Assembly: GCA_021904315.1 (NCBI GenBank)
Contig: CM038917.1
Coordinates: 6,494,041-6,558,040, forward strand
Reading direction: 5' to 3'
Source: Sphagnum magellanicum
Taxonomy: Eukaryota; Streptophyta; Sphagnopsida; Sphagnales; Sphagnaceae
Length of the DNA stretch: 64,000 bases
The position numbers were made by a program, and so were the translations under genes. Every line of letters begins with the position of its first letter. The first letter of the stretch is position 1. This document shows, in pieces, positions 31,101 through 43,869 of this stretch. A model generated the notes under the pieces. It did not search any database and had not been told where the DNA came from. It saw only the letters and a list, made by a program, of their open reading frames with translations.

Positions 31101-33520
31101 ACTGCATGTAGGTGAACACATTAATCCCTATGCAATCAAGGAACAGATGTAGACGGAAATGCTGATAAGTTAGCAGTATGATTTACTCAATAGGACATAA
31201 TGACTTGAGTTGAAATCCAAGGTGCTGCAGAGATGAATGAGTACCAAGGACAGCACATGGGAAGTTGAATGCTGTGATAACCCCCACAATTCCAAGGGGA
31301 TTCCAGACCTAATAGTCAACCCACAACTCCAACTTTCCATGAGCATTTTGCTTTCAATTCACAACTTCCCCCAAATTCAACAGATTGCCTTCATTAAGGA
31401 CCCCAAAGAGGAGAATTGCTCAAAAGAAGACATCCTACAAGTATCAAAACTCTTCCATACTTATAAGTTTGAATTCAGCTGCATAGCATTACCAGATGAT
31501 TTAAAAGTTAGAATAACAAGATTCCCAACCAAATAGCAAGAGACCGTAATGGCAAATTGCAGGAGGAAGCAAAGAGGAATCACTAGTCCAAAGGGAACAG
31601 GCAGAAACAAAAAATAGAGTGACAGAAGTTGATTTCAAGCAAACCCAGAGAGAAAGTGAATTACCTCCATCATTGCATGATTTGGTCCTGTGTAATATAA
31701 TCACAAAATTTCCATCCAGTATCAGAAAAAGGGTAACATGCCTCCAGTGCAATTTCAAGTCCATAACAATAATTTACCTGTGCACTGCCCTAATGACCAG
31801 TAGTGTTAATCATGAGCAAACTAGAGCTAGGCATTCACAGATTCTAAAGATACCAAGATGCTATGGTTCACCACCAAATCAATATTTAAGTCTGAACATT
31901 ATTTCCAAAAGGCTGACCAAAAGAAGTAGTGATGTGAAGATTTGCTTACGTTCAGAAGGCAAAATGGAACCATTAAGCTGTCGGCTCAAACCAACTGCAT
32001 AGTCACACATGTCAATGACTTCCTGTCACTCATAAACAATATGTGTGTCAGCGGGAGACATCTCCTACAAAGATTTCAAGTATAATGCTGAGATGTGGAT
32101 GAAGGAAACAAGAACATAGGCACCCAATGGTGGCATCAGACACCATTATCTGGAGGGAAAAGAATCACAACCTGCACTTCCCCAATGCCCTCAGCCAGAA
32201 TCTTTCCCATTTCCAAAGAGAGGAGTCTCCCCAAAAGTGACAGCTTTGCCCGCAGAGCATCTCCAATTTGGCGCACTATTTCACCCCTTTTTGGTGCTGG
32301 AGTCTGCACACAAATTCTGACACATTAGATTCAATGTTTACAATTTCCAAAAATGCACTGCACCCCTCAAGGCCTTGACCTATATCCCTCCAAAACGCCA
32401 AGCAACAGAATTCCTACATGTAACTCTTAATATGGAACATGTTAAATACCTCTGGTTATGTTGAATGAGACCCTCTTGCAATCACCAAAGAAACATCCTA
32501 AAGTAGCCATTTTACACTTGAGTTCCTTAGAACCTTTTATGCATGTCACACATTGTACCTCCATGTGCATCTGGGTTTTTCTCAGAAGCATATCACTGCA
32601 TTTATGAACTCTATGCATGAGACATGAGACCTATCTAACTATTGACATAGTCCAACATACTCAAGAAATCTGCTAGCACCCCAGCTGCCTAACCTTTGTC
32701 TTGCCTAAACCAATGCATTCATGTAAAAACCCAGTTGATTTCAGCCAAATGACAGTCTGGTCAACATGCAAATTTTGATCTGAAGAGCAAGCATGCCTTT
32801 GGGCAAAAGTGAAAGAGAGCAACACACCAGCATCCACATTTTTCTGGCAGACACACAAGCGTTCAGGCTTTCTTCATAGTCTTGAAGTGAGGCTTCTGTT
32901 ACTGTTGCAATTGCCTGCACCCCACATACAAGAGATCAATGTACAACAACAGATTCCATCACAAGGTGCAAATGAAAACAACATGAATTTCCCTCACATA
33001 TAGATGACCACATCATCAATCCTCACAACTTGTCAATCTTTTGCCTGAGTATGTACTAGCAAGAAGTTCACCATGCCACCAGTGACACAGGGCTGCATAC
33101 AACTGATAGCTTCAGTGCTATATAATCTTTTGCCGATTCATGTCATCAGTGAAAGTGCACAAAGACCAAAAGAGTTAAAACAAAAGAAAAGGTTTTCCTT
33201 CACATTTTGTCCTTCCCCTTCTCCATCTCAAAGTAGTACCCTGGGAATGCTCTTCTCTACATTCTGATCCTTGCAGCATTGCCCCTTTCAGAGGGCATCA
33301 GAAGATTTTCCTTTCAGTATGTCCAATTCAATCATCATCACAAAACACAAGGAATTATCACAGTGGCTTGAATGAGCACCTTGTTGTCAGAAGGGTTCAC
33401 CGATGTGATGATAGGACCATTGCCCTTCCAGATACCACCACTGAAACATCCTAAATTGTGCGGTGCCAACCCTAACTCCTTCAGAAACTGATAGTCCTCT
33501 CTCTCAAATCCCACTCCCAT
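28133..33520 (-). CDS. ALDH7B: ALDH7 family aldehyde dehydrogenase (antiquitin-like), 14 coding exons
   Basis: NAD-dependent aldehyde dehydrogenase, family 7. Plant ALDH7B enzymes oxidise reactive aldehydes, including alpha-aminoadipic semialdehyde of lysine breakdown, and are stress-linked. Exons from 5' to 3' on the minus strand: 33520-33380, 32914-32828, 32303-32172, 32022-31950, 31687-31665, 31308-31245, 31068-31023, 30630-30450, 30149-29973, 29707-29543, 29272-29132, 29015-28918, 28736-28587, 28190-28133. They sum to 1536 nt, 511 residues, the family length. All junctions are GT-AG and keep frame. The cofactor-fold motif FTGST is at about 244-248, catalytic Glu268 lies in LELSGNN and catalytic Cys302 in GQRCTT. 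The C-terminal signature [14 protein letters not shown] and tail [11 protein letters not shown] are present. The first coding-exon donor (AAG/GTGCTC) is weak; an alternative donor 15 nt downstream would add five residues. The start ATG has a good context (ACCATGG). Probably functional. Confidence 0.95.
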
Positions 33521-33647
33521 GGTTTTTTTTATGTACTGTACCTGTGCCACTCCAAAGCACCCGTTTTAGATCACTCAAATTCCGGCCTTTTCCAATCGAC
33601 CTTGTGCAACGTTCCAATTGTGTGACAATCAATCTCCTCAAAAGACA

Positions 33648-33903
33648 CAGAGCATGCAAAGAGACCTGAAAGGAAAACTTCTCTTCTCCGATGCAATTTC
33701 AAGAAACATCATCCCGGGACAACACACACACACACAAAACCTGGAAACAACAACAGTTTCCGAATTCCGAGAGCCAAAACATTCGACCAAAATCTCAAGC
33801 GAGAAGTAAAAGAGATGCAGCATGCAAAGCCAGAGACCTGAAAGGAACTTCTCCTATTATTATCTGAAGGCAATTTCGAGAAACACACCCCGGGAGGACA
33901 CAA

Positions 33904-33947
<44 letters not shown>

Positions 33948-34005
33948 TAGGAAAACAACAATATAATTTCTTCTCACTTCCGAGAGCCAAACATCCAACA
34001 GATCT
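33648..34005. repeat. tandem duplication of about 175 bp with CA microsatellites, in the ALDH7 leader intron
   Basis: Two adjacent copies (about 33648-33825 and 33826-34005) share GAGACCTGAAAGGAA, CAATTTC, a CCCGGG core, a CA run, AACAACA and TTCCGAGAGCCAAA. The CA run is short in copy 1 (33722-33737) and long in copy 2 (about 33907-33943). The duplication lies in the inferred intron between the 5' leader exon and the first coding exon of ALDH7. Confidence 0.8.
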
Positions 34006-34025
34006 GTTAATAGATAGGTACTCAC

Positions 34026-34420
34026 CGCTGCTTGCTCCAGACAGTCGTACGAGTCTGTCCGTCAGTGGAGGCTTGTTTGTTTTGTTTGTTTGCCGTGCGA
34101 GCGATCGAAAACAAAAGACAAATTATCCTAGAAATTGAATAGGAAGCAAAGCAAACAAGAAAACACAAAACAAAACTTCAAATTTCGCTCAGGAAAAGAC
34201 AGCATAATAATGAATGTTTTTGTATCGTGATCGAGTCTTTTACCTGGTCCGATTTCGTGGCGATTCAGTCGTGGATTTCTCGTGCGAGCCTGCCTCGGTT
34301 TGGTGCGCGCGGTCGCTGGTCGGATTTGTGCAAAGCGAGCGACTCAACGAAGAAGGACAAGGAAAAGAAACGACGACGACGACAAGAAACAAACGAAAAC
34401 ACAAAACCAAAAAAAAAAAA
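34026..34420 (-). promoter_or_regulatory. probable ALDH7 5' leader exon and promoter side
   Basis: On the minus strand a good donor (GCAGCG/GTGAGTACC) ends an exon at 34026. A matching acceptor (GGTACAG) lies just before the coding ATG near 33535. The stretch to about 34420 is much more CpG-rich than its surroundings and has a CGT trinucleotide run near 34368-34382 next to a T/A tract, as in many leader regions. The transcription start is not determined. Confidence 0.5.
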
Positions 34421-34950
34421 AAATGCAGACCAAAAAGAAAACCCAGTGGTGGGCGGATATTTCATTGTGTTAATAACCTCCGGTTCCAATCAGCGGGTGT
34501 TGAATAGGCTTTTTGTGCCTAGGTGTGACGAAAATTTGTTGTTGTGGCCAATGAAATTGCTGGATTTGGTGGTCTGAATTTTTTTTTCCCCTTGGTTGTT
34601 ATCTTGAGTGAACTAATAATAGTAATAGTTATCCCTATGTGTCATAGGGTTTGGCAGATTTATGAGAATTTTGGAGAACCAGTAGATATAATAGAATTAA
34701 TTATTTAATTATTTTGGATTTTTTATGTTCCCAATGTGTTCTTCTTCCTAAGTTCTCAATAGTTTTTAGTCATGTTTCACCATATGTTCCCCAAGTTCTC
34801 AATGTGTTCCCCCAAGATGTTCGCAATAGCATCACATTTTTTTCCCATTTGTTTTGCCCAAAGTTGAACTCTTATAACATATTAAGTTCACCCAAAGGGA
34901 ATTAATTGCCTTTGTATGTCTAATTTGGGGAATATGCAAATGTTTCCCAA
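34421..34950. other. spacer upstream of ALDH7
   Basis: AT-rich, with repeated short words such as AAGTTCTCAAT and GTTCCCC around 34730-34830. No gene seen. Confidence 0.5.
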
Positions 34951-34954
34951 CAAA

Positions 34955-35830
34955 AATAATAATTATATTCCAATAAAAAAATTATTTTATTATTTTTCAA
35001 TTTTGTCTTTTCAAAAGATGAAAATTTGTAAATTTCACTATATGCTTTTTGTTCCATTGGTATATTTTTACATTTTTTATTTGCTAGGCAAAATGCTAAT
35101 GAAAGTTTGATTCATAAAAGAAATTCACAATAAGATACAAACAAACAAAAACATTAAAAGGTGCAGGACAAACAACAAAATACAAACATACAAAAGAAGT
35201 AAAAAAATATTGTAAAATGGAATTTGATTTACAACAAATTATAATTTGGATTGATTCTAGGATTTTCATAGAGACAATCACCAAAATCCCATCCTACATA
35301 AATCAGTTCCAATGAAACATCATCACTAAAATTATTTTTAGCAATGTCAAAATGTTCGAATCAAATTTGAGCTTTGTACTTTTTCGCATTACCAATGACA
35401 ATGATTAAATTATTTTTTGTGGACATAATAATTTTTTTTGTAATCAATTTTGTCTTTTCAAAAAATAAAATTTTATGAATTTCACTATATGTCTTTTTTT
35501 TTCTTTAATTTTTTTTTCATTCTTAATTTGGTAGGTAAAATGTCAATGAAAGTTTGATTCATTAAACAAGTTCACAACAAAATACAAATGAACCCCCCCC
35601 AAAAAAAAAAACATTGAAAGAGTGTAAGAAAAACAACAAAATACAAATAAACAAAAACATTGAAAAAGCACAAGATAGACAACAAGAAACGATTATAAAA
35701 TGAAATTTAATCTATAACAAATTACAATTCGAAATGACTCTATAATTGTTAGAGAGACAATCACCAAAATATTCATCCTACACAAACTAATTCCAATGAA
35801 ACTTTGTCATTAGAATTTTTATCAAGCCAA
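34955..35830. repeat. tandem duplication of about 450 bp
   Basis: Copies at about 34955-35345 and 35430-35830 share in order TTTTGTCTTTTCAAAA, TTTCACTATATG, AATGAAAGTTTGATTCAT, ACAACAAAATACAAA, GAGACAATCACCAAAAT and TTCCAATGAAAC. A related end piece recurs near 57300 and near 61500, so the unit is part of a dispersed family. Confidence 0.8.
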
Positions 35831-35929
35831 ATATTGAATCTTCAAGATTATTTTATTTGTGAAAATGAGATTTTCAAATTTAATTAATTAAGCAATTGAC
35901 AAATACATGTGTATCTTTTAGCACAATTG

Positions 35930-36215
35930 AAATGGGGTCCATAAGGTTAGTGACCATCTCTTATGTGACTTGGAATGTTGTGTGAATTAGAAAGTGAATT
36001 CCAAAAGGACAATGGGAATAACTTACTCTATCATGTGATTTAGAATGTGGGTCCATAAGGATGGGAGAAAGGAGAAACCTCTTGTACCATGTGATCTAAA
36101 ATGTGGGTCCATAAGAATGAGAGAAATCTCTTCTCTCATGTGATTTAAAATTTGGGTCCATAAGGATGAAAGAAACCTTCTCTATCATGTGATTCTAAAT
36201 GTGGGTCCCTAAGTG
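35930..36215. repeat. minisatellite of 49-56 bp, 4-5 units
   Basis: The word GGGTCCATAAGG or a close variant recurs near 35935, 36049, 36105, 36154 and 36203, linked by ATCATGTGATT and GAGAAA. The last three intervals are 56, 49 and 49 bp. Confidence 0.8.
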
Positions 36216-38190
36216 GGTGGATGTTGGGTGTTACTCAATATCATTGACAACACGCAAATTTAGAATGGATGATGCTTGCATCTTTTGAAAAGCTTTTCAC
36301 TATATATAAATATAGGTTACCTAATTTTTAAATGGATTTTTAAAAACTTGGCTTATATGACATTGAATCACTTTGAATTTTAGACCTTTTTGTCAAATTG
36401 GTTCAAAATGGATGGATTTCACCTTCCATAATTTCACATTGTTTTATTTGTTGAAGCTAATAATCAAAATTGATAGTTCTTTTTTTACTACCCTTAAGTT
36501 AGGCCTCCAAGGTGGCACAATTCAATTCATTTTTGGGCCCATCATATGCACCCATTTGTTTGGCTTAACCTGAAGCTTTTCATAACAAGAGGTGTGTCAC
36601 ATTATGGCCTTGCCATTTACAATAAAAAGTATCTTAAGGCAAAAGAAGAGTTATAAAAACTCAAATATTTCACCATGCAAAAATATAATGTCCAAAACAT
36701 CCTCTAAAAAAAACCAAAATCCTTCAAGATTTTATAACTTTGTAACTAATCTCAAGTTTCAACACAAGCCAAAATATCATCTTACAAAATCTTCATATAC
36801 AAATAGACATGTTATCTAGGGGCCAAAATCCCTTTAACTACTATACTCTACGAATCTAAACACAAAATCCTTGCCTTGGTAGGCAAGGCTATCAAATTTG
36901 ACAAAACCCATGTCAAACCAAAATATCTTCCTAGATAAATCACCTTGAAGTTCATGAACTTCCAACACGGCCTTTTCCAAGAGCACCATGTAATTAATGT
37001 GTGTTAAAATTTTTAAATGAAACATTTTTCAATGATGGCTTGCAATTTTTTGTTCCATTGTGGATATAATAAGTCCACACTCCGAACTAAGATATTCATG
37101 TGGTGTCGTAACTTTATTTGGAACTTGTTGAACTTTTGTTGTACTTTAATCGCATTTCTCGACTAGGTGACCAAAATGACCGTGAGGGATTTAAAAAGTT
37201 CAATGGTCATGGGCCCACACTTTGAGTTTGTAAACAAGTTCACAAACAAAGGTTTCATATTGTGAAAGTTCAAAATAGAGCTCATCTTGAAACTACAAGG
37301 AGTTTTGTGGTCTTATAATGACACAATAGTGAAACCTCACAAAACAAAATCAAGATTTTTATCACTTACAAAAAGGAGAGGCATGCAATAAACCAAACAA
37401 TTGAAAGTGTCTATGTTAATGAACCACTTATTATGCAAAATTTGTCCATTGCAAATGGGATTTGGGATGGGCAAATACTTAACCAATAAGGTTGTCTTGA
37501 CACACAAGCTTTTCACTTATAAACACATGGACTTTCAAAACATCATGGACTTGTCTCTAAACAAACTACGTGTAATGGTAGAAGAATTATATGCCATTGA
37601 AACACTTATCCAAAAATAAAATGAAGGTAACAAGACATCCATTATGAATTTACCTATAAATTATGAATTTCAAGTTACAATTATATAGTTTTTAAAGTCT
37701 TTTGACCCAAGGCAATTAACCTTGGAAACTAACCTTGGAGACTATAATTACAAGGTACTGAATGAAAACACATGATGAAAAGAAAAAAATCATATTTTAT
37801 CCATCCTCACATTTGTCACGTTATAAATAATGATTCAAAAACTATGAAAACATCCCACTTACACAAATATAAGATCATATTAGTGTTGTGGGTGTAAGTG
37901 TCAATAACATATATATGGTCTATAAAATCCATGTAAATGTAAATGATTTACACGCCATTTTTTTTTGGAACTTACACTCACACGCTTAGTGTGTATGTTT
38001 GTTTTTTTCATTTATACTTACATGCAAATTGTGTAAAATAAAAATATATGCATTTACACGACCCCGTGTCAAAATTTAAGGTCGTGTAAAATTCATGTAA
38101 ATAGATTAGGGCTAGGCGTTCAAAGGAGTTGCTTGTTTGTGGAACTCCACATTTTGTTTGTGAATTGCATTGTTGCCCTATGAGCCAACA
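36216..38190. other. AT-rich spacer with dispersed repeat and one inverted repeat
   Basis: No gene accepted. The partner of the 25630 repeat lies at 36580-36665. A perfect 11-bp inverted repeat TTTACACGACC (38053-38063 and 38080-38090) follows several GTGTAAA words. Confidence 0.5.
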
Positions 38191-39790
38191 TCTTGCTTTC
38201 TAGCAGCATCTTAGGTGAACACAATGTTTTTGTACCCCCTTGTGTTCATGTTCCTTTCATTTTTCCTTGTTTTCATGCCTATAATGGCCGGTGTTGTGCA
38301 TACTTTTGCTCCCTTTTATCATTTTGGTGTGTAAAAAGTTGGAGCGACAAAGTTAAAACATCAAAGTTCAGAGCTTGGAATTGATGCATTTTTCAAGTGA
38401 GCAAGACTATGAGACCTAGGGCTTCTATTGTTTCTACATTCTTCTCTTTACTTCTTGGTCTTGTGTTTTGTTGTCTTATTCCCCTTTGTCCTTTCTTATT
38501 TGTAAGAAGCTTGAATAACAAAGCCCTAAGTTTTAACTTTAGAACTCCATTATTGATCATTGACGTTCAATGATAATTTCTCCAAGTGAGCAAGGCCATG
38601 AACCCTTACTGGTCATCTTGTGGTGTTGTTACCCCTTTGTCCTTTTCTTGTGTGTAAGACCTGAAAGGAAGGATGTGCCATTAAAAGGCTATAACTTCTT
38701 GGTCATCTTAAAGGTCTTGCTCCCCCTTTGTTTTTTTTTGTGTGTAGGAACCTGCAATGGCAAACCTCAAGGAGATCAAAGCTTAGGTCCACTTAAACAT
38801 CTTCATTGACATTTTTTGTAGGTGAGCCCCAACCCAAACCTTGGTTGTCTTGCTCCCCTTGGTTGTCTTGTCATCTTGTTCCCATATCTTAGTCATCATG
38901 TTCCTTTTCATGTTTGTTTGTGCAAGGAGCTAGACTAGTAAAAATAACATTGAGCTCCTCTAATCTCAAAGTCATCCTCTTCATCAACATCACCTTTTTT
39001 TGGGTGAACAACCTTCCTATACCCCCTTGTGATCTTGTTCCCTTTTGTCATTTCTTATGTTTGTGATAGTGTTCATGTGCATGTAGTGGTTAATCTTTGG
39101 TGGGGCTTGTGTGCAGGAATTTGGAATAGTGAAGCTCAAATGTTCATAAATTCACACTCAAGAATTTGCGCTTAGGAGATGGAATGACAAAACTCAAATG
39201 TTCAAAAGCTCATGCTCAAGAATTGCACTTAGGAGCTTAGGTTCAAAAGCTCGCACTTAGGTTCAAATGCTCAAAATTTTCATCAACACCTTCAAGTGAA
39301 CCAAGTTGAGCCTTCATCCAAACCTTGGTCAACTTGTTGTCTTGTTCCCATGTCTTGTTTGTCTTAGTCATCTTGTTTCCCTATCTTGCTCATCTTACTT
39401 CCCTTCATCATTTCTTCTACTTGTGATAGTGTTCATATGCCTAAAATGGTTGGTTTTTCATGGGTCTGGTTTTTCTTTCATTTTTTCTTGTGTGCTTGAA
39501 CTTGGAATGGCAAAGTTAAGACGTTCCAAAACTTGTGCTCAAGAATTTACATTCAAGAGGTTGTGCTCATGAGCTTGTATTCGAGAATTCATGCTCAGGA
39601 GCTTGCACTTAAACTCAAGCGTTCAAATTTTTCATTGATGCCTTCGGGTGAACCTTGGCCCAAACCTTGGTCATCTTGTTATCTTGCTCCCATGTCTTGG
39701 TCATCTTACTCTTCTACATCATTTTTTATTTACAAGGCGGTAGAACTTGGAGCTTAGAATTAGACCAAGAACATAAGGAGTCAAAGTTAG
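38191..39790. repeat. large degenerate tandem repeat, unit about 350-400 bp
   Basis: Four to five diverged units share the same order of words: a TCAAGTGAACC-type start, CCTTGGTCATCTTGT, CTCCCATGTCTTG or TTCCCCTTTGT, TTTCTTGTGTG, then GGAACTTGGAATGGCAAAG and TTCAAAAGCTCA. Unit anchors fall near 38213, 38575, 38990, 39290 and 39640. Sub-repeats such as CTTGGTCATCTTG expand inside units. No conserved reading frame was found. Confidence 0.65.
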
Positions 39791-40435
39791 AGCTTGAGAA
39801 CGATGCCAGGGAACTAAAATAGTCTGAAGCCTTATTCCTAAATGGTTTTCAAATTAGCAGAGGAAGATAATGTTTTTGAATTCTAAATGAAATAGTTGGC
39901 ATACTAATTCCAATAACAATACACCTTCCCATAGGTAACAACAATGATTTTTTGCAACAATAATAACAATTTTCAACAATAGATCCAAGTTATAGTAACA
40001 AATTTTTTTTCAAGTGAGTTCTCTTTTCATTTGGCATGTTTTAGTTTGACTAAAAGAAAACACAAAAGATTGGGATTATAATTTTTTTTTTTAAATTTGT
40101 TATGTTTAAGGTATGGTAGGACAACATGAAAATTATGTGGGGCTGGAAACTTCAAGTTCACTCCCCTCTCAAGGAGAAAATGTGCTAGTATAATCCTTGG
40201 CTACAAATAGTCATTAGTTAGAAATAATCCTTTTAGCATTCCACTTAGGGGAACAACTTTTTCATCTACAAGTGTTAGCATGAACACCTATGTTTCAGCT
40301 AATAGGGTTAGAGATTAAATATAAATTTTAGTGACTTTACACGTACAATCCAAAATTTGGGTTAATTATAACCACTAGTCTATTCCATGGGCTTTTTAAA
40401 TTGTAAACAATAGGGATTTTCCCAATTGTGATCAA
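39791..40435. other. AT-rich spacer
   Basis: No gene or clear repeat seen. Confidence 0.45.
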
Positions 40436-40768
40436 ATGCAACAATTGAGATGTAACATTTGTTTTTCCCACATTGTCCCTTTTACTTTGATTGAGAAAAA
40501 GACAAAAAGAAAAATGGGAATCATTGCATACACCACCCTCTTTGGGACAAGCCCCATGAAAATGCATGTTGAATATGAGCATCTTGAAATCCTAACTTCA
40601 TATGTTGAAAAAGTTGTTGCTAAAAACAACATTTCAAGGTCACAAATAGTGGGTGACGAAGGCTCAAGGGCAATCCAACCAGCCAATAAAATCTCCAAAG
40701 TAACACTTGGTGCCAATTCTATTTTTTTGGGGAGCAAAATTCCTTACACATTTCTTTTCAAACGATAA
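40436..40768 (+). pseudogene. hAT transposase N-terminal fragment (BED zinc finger)
   Basis: An open stretch of 110 codons reads LRCNICF, later GTSPMKMHVEYEHLEIL, then YVEKVVAKNN, EGSRAIQPANK and FLGSKIPY. The CxxC pair followed by HxxxxH spacing is that of BED fingers found at the start of hAT transposases. The following catalytic part is missing or unrecognisable. It is a different, diverged family from the element at 10.7-14.5 kb and lies on the opposite strand. No terminal repeats found, so its limits are unknown. Confidence 0.55.
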
Positions 40769-41516
40769 TGTCAAACCTTCATTGGTAGGGGTATTCTTTG
40801 ATAATTTATTACATTGTTTTCTTGTTGGCTTACTTTCATATGCAAATGTTGTTCAAAGTTATCTCTTATAAATGTTATGATGTTATAATATCAATCTTAT
40901 TTGCCATGGTGAATCATCCATTGGTGAGTGTAAACTAATATATTTGTTCCAAACGTATAGTTTACATTATGTTGTCCAATATATCCTTAGTTGTGAATTT
41001 TTTAATCTATCCAATTTATTTGTGTTGGTGTAACTTTGCAACTCCAAGTCACTACAACTAACTTCCTACAAAAGCACACACATTAATTTATTCTACCAAG
41101 ACAAACACAAGGTAAGATGTATTCAGTGGAAGTTGACCTACAAGCCATGCAAGTAGATCGGAATTACTATGCGTGTACATAAGTCATTTTTTAATTTCTT
41201 TATTTTTGGATCTATATGGTTGTTCTTTTCAAGAAATGTAAAGGGGTAGCAATTGGTTTCAATAGAAATGTGCTTATGGTTCTTTAGGACAATCCCGGCA
41301 AGGTGTGCTTTAACAAGCCTATGTATGGTGGCATAAACTTCGTTCACTTTTGTAAGGATAGCCAAGACTTTTTCAACACTAGTATGTGATGTGCATTTTT
41401 TCTCATTTTTTTTCATAATGTGCAAGAGAATATTTGTTCTAAACCTTTTATTGCAATGATAAACAAAAAAATATGAATGTACAATATGATATGTTATGTT
41501 TTTAAGTTCTCAACCA
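40769..41516. other. AT-rich spacer
   Basis: No gene accepted. A minus-strand open frame at 41138-41425 (95 codons) resembles nothing I know. Confidence 0.45.
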
Positions 41517-42002
41517 GGGCTACAACTTTACTTTAAACCTCACCTTAATCAGAGGTAATGCACACAAAGTTATGGGCCTCCAAACTTGTGGAAGTCCCAA
41601 TTTTGGGAATTTTAGGACTTCCAACTTGGGAGTCCTGAGAAAAAAAATGACATTTGGGTGTTGGCTTCATGGCCATGCATAGAGAATACTATAAAGGGGA
41701 AGGTGGTGGCTTCCCTTAAGTTTGGGCCGTGTTGAGTCTTGTGAGTTTGTGTGTGTTCGTGGCTTGTCCATGCACCAAAAGTGTTCCAACTATGCACTAA
41801 CCAACTTGTTGTTTGGTTTGTGTAGGTCTAAGTAAATAATTGACCTACTTGTCATTCGTCCTAGTCCTCATTTCAGAGCTCTAGCACGGCCCTTTACCCC
41901 CAAAGTGTTGCGAGCCAAAGAACGTACCCCAACTTCTTATACTTCTGCTGTTTTCACCTTAGACTCGCAGTCGAGTTTATCAAGGAGCTTGGGGGTGCGT
42001 CA
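41517..42002 (+). mobile_element. partial LTR, same family as the solo LTR at 55.7 kb
   Basis: Over about 480 bp this stretch aligns with the right two thirds of the LTR at 55746-56555. Shared words include CTACAACTTT, ACTTGGGAGTCC, GGGGAAGGTGGTGGCTTCCC, GGGCCGTG and CCAACTTGTTG, and both end in GCGTCA. A TATA box (TATAAA, 41690-41695) lies before the shared GGGGAAGGTGG. The left part is absent. This is an old fragment of the same LTR retrotransposon family; superfamily cannot be told from LTR sequence alone. Confidence 0.8.
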
Positions 42003-43869
42003 TTTTGGTTTTTTGGGTTCATTTGTTTCATTATGGGTTAACTCAGTTGTCAACTTACATAACAAGATTCCATAGTTTACTTTTGTTTTAGCATTTTCTG
42101 CCATTATTCATGAAGTTCTAATCCTTTCAATAGTATTGTCACTTTGTGATATCATGAATCACATACTTTTACACAAATGTTGTTAGATTGAATGTTGAAA
42201 TCCCTTTTAATACTAAATACATTTATAAGTGAACATCAATTCAAATATAAAGTACACATCAATATGATTATGATGTCAAGTCCATTTGAAAAAATTCTTA
42301 TAATGACAAGGGACTTGTATTATTTGTGTTCCATGCCCATACAATAGTTTTGCAATTTGGCAACTTCTATTGTTGGGAACCTTGGTGGACTTTAGTGACA
42401 ATGTAAATCATATGGTTGTTAAATGACATGTGTACAATACAAAATAAAAAGCTGCAATTCATGTAATGGCACTTTCTAACAACTAATTTTTATTCGTGGT
42501 TTGTTTTGGATTATGTAGGAATTAATCTAATCATGTTGGTTTCCAAATTATCTAGTAACACTTATGAACAAAAGATGTGCCTCTGTAAGTATGTATACAA
42601 ATAAAAAAAATTTATGTAGTTTTCTTGTCATAGCACATGTGTCAACAACTTTTATATTACAACACATTCAAAGCCTAGTTGTATTGTTCCTTGGTTTGTT
42701 CAACTTTCCCTATTATAGGTGCCTTAATTGATCTTTTCCAACATGTAATAGTTATTTTTACATCAATTGCTTTAACATTTTTACACATGTTAGTTTCTAA
42801 ATTAATCAACAAAAGCTTTACCTATGTAAGCATGTACTATTAAGAAAATAATTTTTGGTTACACTCAAATTATTGCATGTATGTGCATGTTTCCAAAAAG
42901 AGAATTATGCATATGAAAGACATATGAAGCAGAGCTAAAAAGTACTTTGCATCACATCTATCTCCAATTTGGAGTCATTTATGCTTTCTCCATGAATATG
43001 CAAATCTTTTGTTTTTTATTCAAAGCGACGATGTTAAAGTGTGCCCAAGGTAATGATCAATGGAATTGAATGAAACTACCACCAATAGTGAATGTTCTTT
43101 CGTTGAATCCACTTTGGAATGCCTTCACTTTTGTTCCCAAGTATTACTAGACTACATTGGATTTTCCACTTAAATATGTAATGAATTTGTTTTCTTTACA
43201 ATCATATCAGCGACCTCTCTACTCTTCCTTTGCTAGTAATGCTAAAGATTTTTTTCATTCTATACACAAATCTAATATAGTCTACATGGAAGAAATTATG
43301 ATGATGTAATCTCAATTTTTATTTTAACCAATAAGGGTCATGTATGTGACAAACCTCAAGAACTATTTGAATCATAATCATTGGGTTGTAGTCACTCCAT
43401 TGCCCATCAAATCTTTGAAAATCTTTTCTATTGATGTAGGTTGTGCGGTTGTCTTTTGACCCTCTATATGCCAAATAAAAACAAAAGCTCAAAAATTTAA
43501 GATTTATGAATCAATTGATGTAAGATTTCATCAAAAACTATGAGATTGCAGTATAGTATATATTATTAATGTAAAACAAAGATTATGTGGAAGCTAAAGA
43601 TGATATGTTTTTTATGTCCATAGGGATTACGTGTTATGGACTTGACTTGAAGACTAATTTGAGGTCTAATGTAGCTGGGTACTAAAACATGAAAGAAAAC
43701 TTCATCACATGGGTGTATGAGCAAGACTAGGTTGAAGCCACTTCTAAGTTATGTATTGTTAGTGGTGCAATTAGGTGTAAGAATTAGTTGTTTCCAATAT
43801 TTTTTGTGTTTTCTCAAGTTGTAATTAAGCTTTTTTAATATTATAAACAATTTAATGTTGCATGAACAT
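42003..43869. other. AT-rich spacer
   Basis: No gene or repeat recognised. The sequence is uniformly AT-rich. Confidence 0.45.

Noticed and set aside
33709-34025. Minus-strand frames with long Cys-Val runs
   Set aside because: They come from the CA microsatellites in the ALDH7 leader intron.
41138-41425. 95-codon minus-strand open frame
   Set aside because: Protein-like in places but no family recognised and no supporting splice sites or neighbours.
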